DNA of 64,000 nucleotides. Source: Heterohyrax brucei (Eukaryota; Chordata; Mammalia; Hyracoidea; Procaviidae). Below are positions 1 to 9,555 of this stretch, piece after piece; position 1 is the stretch's first letter, and each line of letters opens with the position of its first letter. Where the stretch lies: positions 73,148,351 to 73,212,350 of the forward strand of contig CM053162.1 of assembly GCA_028571685.1 (NCBI GenBank). The letters run 5' to 3'. The translations under genes were made by a program, and so were the position numbers. The notes under the pieces were generated by a model. It did no database searches. It was given only the letters and a program-made list of their open reading frames with translations, and was not told where the DNA came from.

Positions 1-265
1 ACACAAGATCAATACATAAGACAAGAATCAACTGTGTTTCTATACCACTAGCAATGTACATTCTGAAAATGAAATTAAGAAAACAATTCCATTTATAATA
101 GCATCAGAAAAAAATACTTAAGAATAAATTTAATAATAGAAGTACAAGACTTACGCATTGAAAACTGAAATAATAAAAAAAATCTTGACAGAAATTAAAG
201 AAGACCTAAATAAAGGAAGAGATCTCCATATTTATGGATCAGAACACTCGCTAAGATCTCAATAC
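1..265 (+). mobile_element. L1 ORF2 C-terminal fragment (sense, old)
   Basis: A-rich sense-strand sequence resembles the part of L1 ORF2 downstream of the reverse transcriptase (the stretch with 'gaaattaagaaaacaattcc' and 'aataaatttaa'). It is cut by the left window edge and decayed, with no usable reading frame. Confidence 0.6.
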
Positions 266-824
266 TCCACACACTGATCTACAGAACCACAAAATCCCAG
301 CTGACTTTTTTTTGCAGAAACTGTCAAGCACCAGTCTGCAGGTTTGTCCTGTCCTCCAGCTGCCCTCAGCAGTTGGGGTCTATGTTCAAGTTCCCTGCTG
401 AGAATTTGCATTTCCACCCCAGACAGGTTCCACTGGAATCTGTGTTGTAACAAGATCCCCAGGGTGGTTCTTAACTAGAATGTCCTGGAGATTTGTTCAA
501 AATTCAAATTCTTCGCAGGGTTTTGAAGCAGAAGGAGCCAGTTTGAAGTCCTGAGGGAGAAAAGGGTATTTGAGTCACAGTTGGGGTGGGCAGTGCAGGG
601 CTGTGCAGTGGGAGGATCAGGCACTGGCAGAGAGGATGACTGGAAGAACAGATCATCGGTCTTGCCTCAGGATGACTTCAAAGAAATGATGTTCTCCAAG
701 GAAAGGCAGGACTCGTTTAGGACAGGGGATGGCGGGCACGCTTCATTTGTGAAGAGGTGAAAGGAGGCTGGCTTCAGGTAACGGTCAGGAAGGGGGGTGA
801 ATTATAGGGCAGTACAGGAGAGGG
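266..824. other. Intergenic, no gene seen
   Basis: No coding region was recognised. A short stretch around 385-475 ('gagaatttgcatttc') resembles a MER5-type nonautonomous hAT remnant. The rest looks like unassigned flanking DNA. Confidence 0.4.
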
Positions 825-992
825 GGAACCCTGGTGGCGCAGTGGTTAAGAGCTGCAGCTGTTACCCAGGAGGTCGGCAGTTCTAATCCATCAGCTGCTT
901 CTGGGAAACCCCATGGGGCCATTCTCTTCTGTCCTATAGGGTTGCTATGAATTGGAATCTACTGGATGGCAAAGGGTTTGGTTTGGTTTTGG
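825..992 (+). mobile_element. AfroSINE copy
   Basis: This tRNA-derived SINE has a Pol III A-box-like segment (TGGCGCAGTGGTTAAG), a B-box-like segment (ggcagttctaatcc), a body 'ctgtcctatagggttgctat', and a 'gggtttggtttggtttt' tail. The same pattern defines every AfroSINE listed below. The family is restricted to Afrotheria, which gives the taxonomic assignment. Confidence 0.9.
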
Positions 993-2533
993 AAGGGAGA
1001 GACACAGGTTTGCATTTTGGGTAGCAGTCAAAGGTGATTAGAATTGGAAGCAGAGATAAAATTTGCCTGGTTTTGCCTTCTGGATCAAGCTCAGAGGACA
1101 CAGTTCCAGAGGTCAGTCTGCTCCAAATGCTTCTAGAAATTTTTTATGAAAATGTAGGGTTTCAGGTGGTAGCAGATTTAACAGGGGTTTCCGGAAGGCA
1201 GCCAGAAATCTGAGTCTGAAGTTTAGAGGAGAGTGCTAAGGACTCAAAGCTAGAGATTTTTGACCCTGTGGGACTAAACGAGATCACTTAAGAAGAGAAT
1301 GTGAAATAGCTAGAAAAAGAGTCTGAGAAGACATCCAAGTGTGTAGACCGAGGGGGAGGGGTCAATGAGACCAAGAGGAAGGTGCAAGCAGAGTGCAAAA
1401 CCAGGAGACTTAAGTGCTCTAGGATGTGAGACAGAAAAAAGCCTGCGAAGGAAGGAAGCATGTATCAGTCAGCTATTGTCACAGTAAAGGTGTGTAACAA
1501 ATCATCCCAGAAAACAGTGGTACACAACCACCATCGTTCATTTTCCTGGACCAACAGTGTGTGTGGTGAGTTCTTCTCACGGCGACAGGTGAGAGACAAA
1601 GCCCTACCTCAGGAGCACACATTAGGGTTCTGCCCACCACTTCTCTACCCCATGTGCCGAAGCAAGTTGTGTGGCCACATCCAAAGTTGAGTGTCAGGGC
1701 AGCACCCTGCTCCCATGGGGGCAGGAACTCCAAAGGCAACTGGAGAGGGAAGAACTGGGAAGAAAACAGCAGCCAGCCCTGGGTGTTCTGGACCCTTTGT
1801 GAACAACTTGTGAAGAATAGGAAGCAGTCCACTGCCCTGTTCCCTAGCTCCTTCAACACCAGGGGTCAGGATGGCATAGAGGTCAGCTCGGACAGACTGT
1901 GGAACGTCCCTTTGAGTTTGGCTGTGGGGAGGCTTATGGTTATCGCCTATCAGTGGTTTCCTTGGGACTTAGGGGGTGAGTGCGAGGTAGAGAGGAAGGA
2001 CAGACGTAGGATTCTCAGTCCCGAAGGGAAGGAGGACCTGGGAGAGCTAGGTGGAGGGGTGCTTGTGTTGGAAAGCCTCAAGCACGTGTGTCTTCACCAC
2101 GGCCCTGCAAAGCAAGGAGGATGGACGCTGCAGGAGGAAAGGGAGGTCATTGTGGGAACGGTCACAAAGACACAGGAAGCTGCCCTCCAAGGGGACACTG
2201 ACTTTCCAAGGTGATAGGGATCCCCTTTCCTCTTACACCTGGGTTCAGGAGGAGGTGGGTGAAAAGACGGTGAAGGAGAAGGAGAGGAGCCTTTGACAGA
2301 CGGCAGTTCTCTCCGGGAACTGGGAGGAGAGGCCTCTGCTGGGAGTGAGACAGGCAGGGAGCAGAGCAGGGTCTTGCGTGGAGTAGAGGCCTGTGTGTGC
2401 AGCTGTGCACGGGAGGAGAAACCAAAGGATGAGTGAGCAGCGCTGAGGACCTAGGAGATGCCAATGAGGCAGGTGGGTAGCGGGGCCAGGGTTCCGCCCC
2501 GTCCCCTCCACCCCGGCTACAATGTAGGGAGAA
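993..2533. other. Intergenic; old interspersed repeat at about 1460-1800
   Basis: 1460-1800 begins 'gtatcagtcagctattgtc' and resembles an ancient mammalian repeat (MER/MLT-like pattern of 'gtaacaaa...cagtggt'); I cannot name the family. The rest is G-rich sequence without recognised genes. The open frames on both strands have no recognisable protein similarity. Confidence 0.4.
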
Positions 2534-2690
2534 AGACCCACGGCGGTTGAGTCGATTCTGTCTCATGGTGATCCTAGAGGTCAGAGTAGAACGGCCCCAC
2601 AGAATTTCCAAGGAGTGCATGGCAGATTCGAACTGCTGACCCTTTGGTTAGCAGATGAGGCATGTACACACCACACCACCAAGGCTCCCG
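2534..2690 (-). mobile_element. AfroSINE copy (antisense)
   Basis: Reverse-strand tail 'gttgagtcgattctgtctca', body 'gtagaacggccccacagaa' and B-box complement 'gcagattcgaactgctgacc' are in the expected order. The A-box end is degraded. Confidence 0.85.
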
Positions 2691-3435
2691 CAGCTTAAGG
2701 AAACCATAGAATTTATTCAGATTCATCCCTCCGGTAAGCGGAGGGGTCAGGAATCAAAGTCCCATATCTCTGCATTGGAAGATTGGATCGAATGAAACCC
2801 GAGAGAGGAGGGAAGGGATATCAACAGAAGCAGGGTTAGGGATGAAGGTCAGGGCTGCAGTGAAGGGTGGGCCCCGTACGAATCAGGCAGGAGAGGAAGA
2901 CGGAAAAGAGACTGTAGGCAAAGAATTTTAGAGCTCCTGTCTTGAGGGCAGAGCGTGTTGGTGACCTTGAGGTGAAAGGGGGAGGGCATGGCTGTGCGAC
3001 CTGCGTGGCCTGAGGATCAGGGAGGGACAGGTGGGACCGTGAGAGCGCGGTGTTGAGCGGGTCTCCAGCGTTGACGGCTAAGGACCCGAGGACGGTGGAA
3101 AAGGTGGAGAGCAAGGCTGCGAGCCAGGTGGGAAGTCTGGGGAACACGTACCCGGCGGAGGACTGCCGAGGTCAGCTGAGCGGCCCGGTGCTCTGGCGGT
3201 GACCCCGCTCACGTTGTGCCCAGTGACGCACGACCGGTTCACTCCCAGCGAGGACGGGGAAGGAGGTGCGTCTGTGGGGAGGGCTGCCTTTGGAAGAGGT
3301 CTGGGAGGCTGGAGCGCCAGTCCGGGAGGGCGGAAGCCGGTGCGGCGGGCGATGTCACCTGCGTGAGCCCCCAGGTGGACTGGAGGTGGGGTGGGGGCGG
3401 GGGGCGTGGGGCCAGTGCCAGCCACTGATGGGAAA
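2691..3435. other. G-rich intergenic DNA, no gene seen
   Basis: GC content rises towards 3000-3430, with several overlapping open frames on both strands that match no known protein. This looks like a GC-rich patch rather than a coding region. Confidence 0.4.
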
Positions 3436-3658
3436 TGCCCCTCGGAGTCGGATGGCCTGGTCTCAGCAGCAGCTTGGCAATCTCTTCGCTGCGGGACTTG
3501 GGTGTCACCTAACCTCTCAGCTTTCTCATCTTTAAAATGGGACGTGTAACATCTAACACAAAGGATTGTTTTAAAGATTTAATGAAATTAATGCGTGTGA
3601 AATGTTGACTTATGTGCCCAGCACATAAAATGTGCCTGGTGTATTTTAGCTACTAATG
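3436..3658 (+). mobile_element. MIR SINE
   Basis: The core 'ctcatctttaaaatggga', then 'aagatttaatgaaattaatg' and 'gtgcctggtgtattttagct', follows the MIR consensus order. This is an ancient mammal-wide SINE, much more diverged than the AfroSINEs. Confidence 0.85.
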
Positions 3659-3667
3659 CTGGAGCTG

Positions 3668-3842
3668 GGTAACCCTGGCGGTTTAGCGGTTAAGGGCTAT
3701 ATCTGCTAACCCAGAGGCTGGCGGTTCGAAGCCAGCAGGTGCTCCTTGGAAGCCACAAGGGACAGTTCTGCTCCGTCCTATAGGGTTACTGTGAGTCAGA
3801 ATCAACTCAAACACAACACGTTTGTTTGTTTGTTTTTGGTTT
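3668..3842 (+). mobile_element. AfroSINE copy
   Basis: Full-length-like copy directly after the MIR. The B box is 'gcggttcgaagcc', followed by 'gctccttgga' and a (T/G)-rich tail 'tttgtttgtttgtttttggt'. Confidence 0.9.
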
Positions 3843-4569
3843 AATGCCAGAACTGAGTGTAAGGCCCCGACCCTCAGTCCAGCACTTTGTGATTTTCCAC
3901 ACTGACCTCACATCTTCCCTGTTTGGAGGACGGGCCTTCTCCCTCCAGTTACACCAGTAACTCCAGACTCACAGAGCCCTGTCAGCAGGCCCTGGGACCT
4001 CCGGTCTCTGTCGGGCTGGCAGCAGCAGCAGCCAGCAGTCTGCAACTCCCTGGGTATACACGTGTCTGATCTAGACAGTGTTCTGCTGTGCTGAGTGAAA
4101 TGTTCATACAGGTGCCTGCAGGAACCATCTGCAATGTTTTTCAAGAGATCTTCACAGTACGAAAGTCGGCGCCCTTTCCCTGCCCTCCTCCTCTGGCCTG
4201 AAATGCTGAAGCCTGAGCGATGGGACAAGATGAGGAGAGCTGGGGAGGATCTGGAAAAGCAGACAGTGGAGCAACTCACCCAGTTCCTGGCAAACCAGGT
4301 CTTGTAACCTGTCTCTGGACTGCCAGTCTGTTTATTTTTAAAGTGTACTTTTAGGTAATAGCTGCTACTTTTTATAGAAAAAGTGAAGTGTACCAGGAGA
4401 GAATTTGGAAGTGCAAACGATACATGAATAAATACTACCTCCCTCCTCCTCCAGACCTCTTCCTCCCAGTTCCTCTCTGACTGCCACTGACAGTAACAAT
4501 GTCTTGGTATCCCTTCAAAAATATTCCACCTATGTAATAATTTATGTGTACATAAGCATACAGTTATCC
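3843..4569. other. Intergenic, no gene supported
   Basis: An open frame at 4095-4307 (+, 70 codons) has a charged C-terminal half but no recognised family, splice context or repeat source. 4320-4560 and 4735-4870 have the T-rich look of an old L1/HAL1 remnant split by the next AfroSINE. Confidence 0.35.
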
Positions 4570-4722
4570 TGCTGACCCGGTGGCTAAAAGCTTGGCTGCT
4601 AACAGAAAGCTCAGCCCTTCGAGTCCACCGGCTGCTCCTTGGAGACCTGGTGGGGCAGTTCTAATCTGTCCTATAAGGTCACTGTGAGTCAGAATCCACT
4701 CTATGGCCCTGGGTTGTTTCTA
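4570..4722 (+). mobile_element. AfroSINE copy (diverged)
   Basis: The order 'ggctgctaac', 'ccttcgagtccaccggctgc', 'ctccttggagacctggtggg' and 'gtgagtcagaatccactcta' is conserved. The A box is damaged. Confidence 0.8.
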
Positions 4723-5324
4723 AGCATGTGTGTGACTAGTCAGTCTTTTTAAAAAAACAAATGTAAACACACTCCACAAACTGTTTCAAACCTTGTTTGT
4801 TTTTCCATTTAACTGTAATTTGGAGATAGTTTCATATCTGAATATATCATCTTTTTCTTTTGAAGATGGTGGAATACGTGTGATCTTTAGGGTTGTGTGT
4901 TAACTAGGCTGGGCCGTGATTCTCAGTGGTGTGGCAGTTATAAGTTGTTTGGCAGTCACGTCATTGCTTCCGGGATGAGATTTGATACAACGTAGCCAGT
5001 CAGTTCAGAGGACATTTTCTGGGGGTGTGGCGTGTGCCCCACGTAGGTGGACTCTCTGGCTTTGCCGGCTCTGGATCCGAGACTGGCTTCTGTTAATCTG
5101 ACCTTCAGTTCTTGGGACTTCGGGTGGCACTTACCTGCTGTCTTGTCTGGCAGTCTTGAGATGTGTCACCCTGCTGTGTGACGTGATGACCTTGTGGTCA
5201 TTCCCCTGTGGCAATGTGAGTCAGGAGAGGCCTCCCGCCTGGCCCGAGGACCTGGGACATTCCAGTCTCTACACCACACGAGTCACTTCCTCCAAATCTC
5301 TCTCCGTTACATACTTCACTGGTG
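4723..5324. other. Intergenic, no gene seen
   Basis: T-rich old LINE-like sequence to about 4870, then unassigned DNA. No coding feature was recognised. Confidence 0.35.
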
Positions 5325-5495
5325 GAGGGTGACGTAGACGGGCAGGGAGAAAGACGAAGACCCTCAACAGGACAAACTGACGCAGCGGCTGCAGCAGCGG
5401 CTGCGGACCTGGCGCGGGACCGAGCAGGGTTTCGTTCTGTGGTGCACAGGCTCCCTGTGAGTTGGAACTCACTCAGTGACACCCAACAACAACAG
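5325..5495 (+). mobile_element. RTE/BovB-like LINE 3' tail
   Basis: Matches the 3' end of the longer RTE copy at 23090-24385: 'agaaagacgaagaccctcaa', then a 'gcagcggctgca' run, 'gcagggtttcgttctgtggt', and 'gagttggaactcactcagtg' ending in 'caacaacaaca'. Only the last ~170 bp is present, as expected for a 5'-truncated LINE insertion. Confidence 0.75.
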
Positions 5496-5666
5496 TGGGT
5501 TACTGCCCTAGGGTGGTGTGCTTATAGCAGAAGTCACCGAACCTCGACTCCCAGTTTGATACTTCCGACAACCCTTTGTTAGTTGCTGACAGTGTGACAC
5601 CTTCTGCCACTCGTCGTGGCTCGGAATCTTGGAGCAATACCCAACATCTTCCTTTTCTGTATTTAG

Positions 5667-5826
5667 TAAACCAAAACCAAACCCAGTGCTGTCGAGTCTG
5701 TTCCAACCGACAGCAACCCTACAGACAGAGCAGCAGTGCTCTGTAGAGTTTCCAGGGAGCGCCTGGCAGGTTTGAACTGCTGGCCTCTGGTTAGCAGACG
5801 TAGCACTTACCCACTAGCGTTTCCCT
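5667..5826 (-). mobile_element. AfroSINE copy (antisense)
   Basis: Runs from the tail complement 'aaaccaaaaccaaacccag' through 'cagagtttccagggagcgcc'-type body to 'ccactagcgtttccc' at the A-box end. Confidence 0.88.
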
Positions 5827-5984
5827 GTATTTGGCAGATTGTGGCGGTTCTTCCTCTAAAGTGTTTCTCTTACTGGTCAGTTCTTTTTTTCCCCCTCGTT
5901 GCTGTCTTAGTCTAGGCCTGTCTCCTGTAGCATTTTCCCGTCTCCGTGCTCTCTCTCTGCCCACCTGGCCCACTTCCTGCTTTT

Positions 5985-6420
5985 TTGTGACTATTTTATT
6001 GTGTTGTGGGTGCACGTTCACACAACAGTCGCCCCCCACAGTGCTCTGGGGTGCCGGCTGCGCCCCCTGCCGTGTGTCAGCACTCTTGCCGTCTCCGCCC
6101 CGTCAGTCCCGTTTCTGTCCATCCTGTTTTTCTTCCACTCACCACTTTCCCATCTTTGTTGACCGGTTGGTTGTGTGTAGTTGATTGTTTATAGATGCAC
6201 ATCTCTCATGGGCATTACTATTTATTTCATAAGCCAACTTATTGTTCTGCTGAAAGGGGATGTCTGCAAGTGGCTTCAGTTCCAGCTTCCAATGTATCTC
6301 AGGGCAGTGGTCTTGTGGGTTCCTATGGTCTCAATCAGCCCAGTAAATCTGTTCTTGTCCTTATGAATTCAAATTTTATTCCACATTTTCCTCCATTCTA
6401 AAAGGGACTTTTTATTTGTG
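5985..6420 (-). mobile_element. Old L1 3' UTR remnant (antisense)
   Basis: Starts 'gactattttattgtgttgtg' and contains 'ctcagggcagtggtcttgtg' and 'aaatttgagt'-like phrases shared with 31340-31930. This is an older version of the afrotherian L1 3' UTR. Decayed. Confidence 0.55.
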
Positions 6421-7179
6421 TCCCTGTTCAGAATGGTTGTAGCTGAGCATCACTGGGTTTTCCCGGTGTCAGGCTGGAAGAGGTGGTGGTTTGCACAAGC
6501 CGTTAGTTCTGTGAACTAGTTTCTTCCTTGAGTCTTTGGTTCCCTTCTCTTCTTTGCCCCGGGTGGGAACAGACCAACAGCTGTGTCTTAGACAGACTCA
6601 GCACACTCACACTTGATTAAGTATTCCAATGCCAAGGTTCTGACATGTCCTTCCTCTTCTTGAAAACCTTGAATGATTTCCCATTGTGTTATGCAGAAGT
6701 CAAAGAGTCATGAACAAATCTGGTTTTTAAATTCTAATGTGGGAAGTTGCCTAGCCCTGCAGCTCTGGATGTGATGTCTGTAGTCTCTGCATTAGAAAAC
6801 AGCAGGAGACACTCGCCAGGTGCTTTGGACATACCTGGTTGTGGGGCCAGTGGAATCATCAGAATACAGTACAAATTTCTCAGCTGAGTATTTAAGGCTT
6901 TTTGATTTCTCCAAAATACTTTTGCAGTCTGCCCTTATTACTTACAGTGCTACACGCCAGTGAAAACGAGTTTTGCCGGGTCTCTGGATTCTCCTCATAC
7001 CTTCTGGTACCACTTTTGAACTTCTAAGCCTCGTCTCTCTTTGAAGTCTTCAAGGCTGGATAGGACTCTTTGCGGTCTAGTCTCTGAACTCGCTTATTGA
7101 CATATTCTGTTTTACACCACAGTTTTGGGCTTATCCAGCTTTTCTCTCCAATGGATTGAAGAAACCTATTCTCAAGCCC
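6421..7179. other. Intergenic, no gene seen
   Basis: AT-balanced unique-looking sequence upstream of the EXOC6B promoter. No exon, promoter motif or repeat could be assigned with confidence. Confidence 0.35.
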
Positions 7180-7370
7180 CAAAGCAAATGCATCACCGTC
7201 GAGTGGAATCCGACCGACAGTGACCCCCTTAGGGCAGGGCAGAACTGCCCACGGGGTCTCCAAGGCTGCACACTTTTGCAGAAGCAGACTGCCACGTCTT
7301 TCTCTGGGTGAGCAGCTGAGGGGTTCGAACCGGGACCCTTTAGGTTTGTAGTCAAGGGTTTAACCCTCCT
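7180..7370 (-). mobile_element. AfroSINE-related SINE, longer variant (antisense)
   Basis: Tail complement 'caccgtcgagtggaatccga', body 'cagaactgcccacggggtct', and an extra 'gaagcagactgccacgtctt' segment not found in the short AfroSINE. The B-box complement 'gttcgaaccgggacc' is well preserved. Confidence 0.75.
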
Positions 7371-7433
7371 CTCTATTTGCGTGTAGAGAACAATTTGTGG
7401 AACTGCGTCCTTGCCTGATTTGTTTACTCCTTT

Positions 7434-7600
7434 TGGAAACCCTGGTGGCGTAGCGGGTTAAGTGCCATGTCTGCTAACTGAAAGGTTGGCAGTTCAAATC
7501 TGCCAGGCGCTCCTTGGAAACTCTACAGGGCGTTCTACTCTGACCGCTAGGGTCGCCATGCGTCGGAACCGACACGGCAGCGCTGCTGGTGGTGGGTTTG
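7434..7600 (+). mobile_element. AfroSINE copy next to the EXOC6B promoter
   Basis: A box 'tggcgtagcgggttaagtgc', B box 'ggcagttcaaatctgccagg', end 'cgtcggaaccgacacggcag'. It ends about 95 bp upstream of the ZNF143-type site and the CpG island, so it forms the upstream border of the promoter. No functional role can be read from sequence. Confidence 0.92.
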
Positions 7601-7692
7601 TAGCCAGCGTCGGGGTTACAGGCGGGTAGCCGGCTTTCACCACTTGTTTGCCGGTCAATGACCGAGGAAGGGCTTCCGCCTGCCTTCCCCAG

Positions 7693-7714
7693 AGAACTAC
7701 AAATCCCAGCAGGC
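7693..7714 (+). promoter_or_regulatory. ZNF143/STAF (SBS2-type) binding site
   Basis: The motif AACTACAAATCCCAGCAGGC at 7695-7714 closely matches the known ACTACAATTCCCAGCATGC motif bound by ZNF143, which is common near transcription starts of CpG-island genes. It lies about 205 bp upstream of the EXOC6B start codon. Binding is inferred. Confidence 0.7.
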
Positions 7715-7745
7715 CCCGCGGGGACGCAGCGGACGCGGGGACGCA

Positions 7746-7790
7746 GGGGGCGGGCCGGGCGGGGGGCGGGTCGTCGCGCGGGGGGCCGCG
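7746..7790 (+). promoter_or_regulatory. GC-box cluster (Sp1/KLF-type), G4-prone
   Basis: Tandem GGGGGCGGGCC, GGGCGGGGGGCGGG and a further run of six Gs supply several Sp1-type GC boxes, as expected for a TATA-less core promoter. The spaced G runs could also fold as a G-quadruplex on the + strand. Confidence 0.7.
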
Positions 7791-7918
7791 GGCTGAGGCG
7801 AGGGCTGAGGCGGCCGCGGAGCGCGCGGGGAGCGAGGGCGGCGGCGGGCGGCGGCGGGCGGCGGCGGGGCGGCGGACGGCGGGCTGCGGGCGGACCCCGG
7901 CCCACGGAGCGGGCCGCG

Positions 7919-8016
7919 ATGGCCGAGGCGGAGAGCCTGGAGACGGCGGCGGAGCACGAGCGGATCCTGCGGGAGATCGAGAGCACCGACACGGCCTGCA
8001 TCGGGCCCACTCTGAG
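7919..8016 (+). CDS. EXOC6B: EXOC6B coding exon 1 (exocyst complex component 6B, N-terminus)
   Basis: This exon encodes the first 32 residues plus two bases of the next codon. The protein is a Sec15-family exocyst subunit. The exocyst is an eight-subunit complex that tethers secretory vesicles to the plasma membrane, and Sec15 is its Rab-GTP-binding link to the vesicle. The peptide begins MAEAESLETAAEHERILREI and continues through ESTDTACIGPTL. It matches the EXOC6B N-terminus as I remember it; the paralogue EXOC6 differs at several of these positions. Exon 1 ends at CTGAG followed by a GTAACT donor at 8017, so the intron is phase 2. The rest of the roughly 800-residue protein lies outside the window. 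The start at 7919 was chosen because the homology begins there. The codons just before it read T-E-R-A-A, where human EXOC6B (from memory) has an upstream in-frame Met. The CpG island, GC boxes and ZNF143-type site upstream fit a housekeeping-type promoter. Confidence 0.9.
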
Positions 8017-8555
8017 GTAACTGCGGCCCGGAGGGCGGGACCGGCGGCCGCCCGCTCGGCGCCGCCCGCTGCTTCGGGGGCGCGGCCGGCGACCTCCGCG
8101 CCCGCGGGCGGGGGTCCCCGCTCCGGCGGCGCGGTCCTGGGGGGCGCCCCTGCCCCCCGCGTTGTCCCCTCACAGATGGTGGCTCGCGCGCGCGTCGCTC
8201 CGCCGGGACCCCGAGTTGTGCCGTTTCGAGCCGCCGGATCGCACCCCGGGGTCCCCCGGCATAGGAGGGGTGCCCTGTCTCCCCAAATCCCTGCGCCTCA
8301 CAGACTGCCCGGACCGAGGTCGTCCCCTGTGGCCCCGCGCCTCCTCCCGATAGGGAGGTGACCGCCGCACGGGGCGGCCTCGGGGCGCCCTCAGCGCGGA
8401 CGGCGCTCCCCGTTTCCGCGGCCTCGCCCTCGCCCCCCGTTTGGAGGCGTCAGGCGCGACTCGGGCCCCCGTGGCTCACCGACTCGGCGGAGGCGCTGAT
8501 GAGGGACCGCGTGGGAATACCTGCCGGGCGTGTCCGCGTCCCGGGCGCCTGGGGG

Positions 8556-8733
8556 CCCCGAGAGGCCGGGCCCCGAGGGGAGGAACCCCGAGAGGATGAA
8601 CCCCGAGAGGCCGGGCCCCGAAGGGAGGAACCCCGAGAGGATGAACCCCGAGAGGCCGGGCCCCGAGGGGAGGAACCCCGAGAGGATGAACCCCGAGAGG
8701 CCGGGCCCCGAGGGGAGGAACCCCGAGAGGCCA
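8556..8733. repeat. 45-bp minisatellite in CpG island (about 3.9 copies)
   Basis: Copies start at 8556, 8601, 8646 and 8691. Each opens with ccccgagaggccgggccccg, and copies 1-3 end in atgaa. The copies are nearly identical; copy 2 has one A-for-G change. Because 45 is a multiple of three and the unit lacks stops, it keeps several frames open on both strands, which explains the long but meaningless ORFs here. Confidence 0.95.
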
Positions 8734-9390
8734 GGCGACTCGCCCGGAGCTGCACACGGAGCAGACGGAGCAGCGGGGGCGTCGGGAGCCCGAGCCCGAG
8801 AGCGCGGTCCGCGCAGTCGGCTTCGCCTGGTTTTCAGTGCGCGGACGCGGCGAGCGCTCCCGAGCGGCGGTTTGTCCAGACGGCGCTCGGCGACCCCGGT
8901 TCCCCGCGCCTCGGGCGGGGGGTGCTCTGCCCTGCCTTTCGGGGGGGAACGACGCCTGGAAGACGGCTTGGAGCCCTTTGGCTTCCCGAGGCCCGGGGGC
9001 CTGCTCACCCTCAGCCGGCCACCCGCCGCCCACGGGTCCCCCTTCAGAAGAGCCAGGGCGAGCGGTGGCCCCGGGCCGGGCCGCCGAGGAGCCCGCCGCG
9101 CGCCCGCACTTGCTTCTGCGGGTGCCGTGCCCTCCCGGGGCCCCGGCTCGGCCCTGGACCTGACTCTCCCCAGGTTTTGCCTTCTGTCCTGTAAAGAATC
9201 TGCGTTGGCTCATTTGGGGTCAGTTCTTCAACCCCTTGTGGTGCCCCTCCTACTCAGGGTCGGACCACCGTGCTTTTCCCATATTCTTGAGCTGCTGAAG
9301 TGACAGATCTGTCAGTGCCGAGCAACTCAGGGCTGCTGACTGGGATTCTGCTCTGCGCGGTGATACTTGTTAGTGCTCCCTTTCCGCACG

Positions 9391-9555
9391 ATGTTTCTGG
9401 GGTGTGCTGAGGACGCAGTCTCAGAGTTGTTAGTATTTGCGTTCTGTAGAGTCGGATGTTACTAGGGTGTGCCGAGGACAGTGTTGCAGAGTTGTTCGTG
9501 TTTGCGTCCTGTAGCGTAAGGTGTTACCAGGGGGCCCTGAGGGTGCTGTCCCAGA
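9391..9555. repeat. Diverged 65-bp tandem repeat (about 2.5 copies)
   Basis: The phrase atgttNctNgggtgtgcNga recurs at 9391 and 9456, and in degraded form at 9521, exactly 65 bp apart each time. 'cagagttgtt' and 'tttgcgt' recur at the same spacing. It lies just downstream of the CpG island. Confidence 0.8.

Larger units (their letters stand above)
7700..9170. promoter_or_regulatory. CpG island spanning the EXOC6B promoter and exon 1
   Basis: About 1.5 kb of very high GC and dense CpG stands out sharply from the CpG-poor flanks. It covers the presumed core promoter, exon 1 and the first ~1.1 kb of intron 1. Such islands mark TATA-less, broadly expressed promoters. No TATA box is visible upstream of the ATG. 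Confidence 0.92.

Noticed and set aside
825..992. Possible tRNA gene because of A-box and B-box motifs.
   Set aside because: The sequence does not fold into a tRNA cloverleaf and recurs dozens of times with a shared tail. It is a SINE.
1654..2214. 186-codon open frame on the + strand.
   Set aside because: Overlaps an old repeat at its start, matches no family, and has no splice or promoter support.
4095..4307. 70-codon frame upstream of EXOC6B.
   Set aside because: Protein-like composition in part, but no family, promoter or splice evidence.
7648..8361. 237-codon frame overlapping EXOC6B exon 1 in another frame.
   Set aside because: Low-complexity Arg/Ala/Gly/Pro composition typical of GC-rich DNA. 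The true frame is set by the EXOC6B match and the splice donor.
8358..9303. Long open frames on both strands in the CpG island (up to 278 codons).
   Set aside because: They are kept open by very high GC and by a 45-bp repeat that is a multiple of three without stops. They lie in intron 1 and show no similarity to known proteins.
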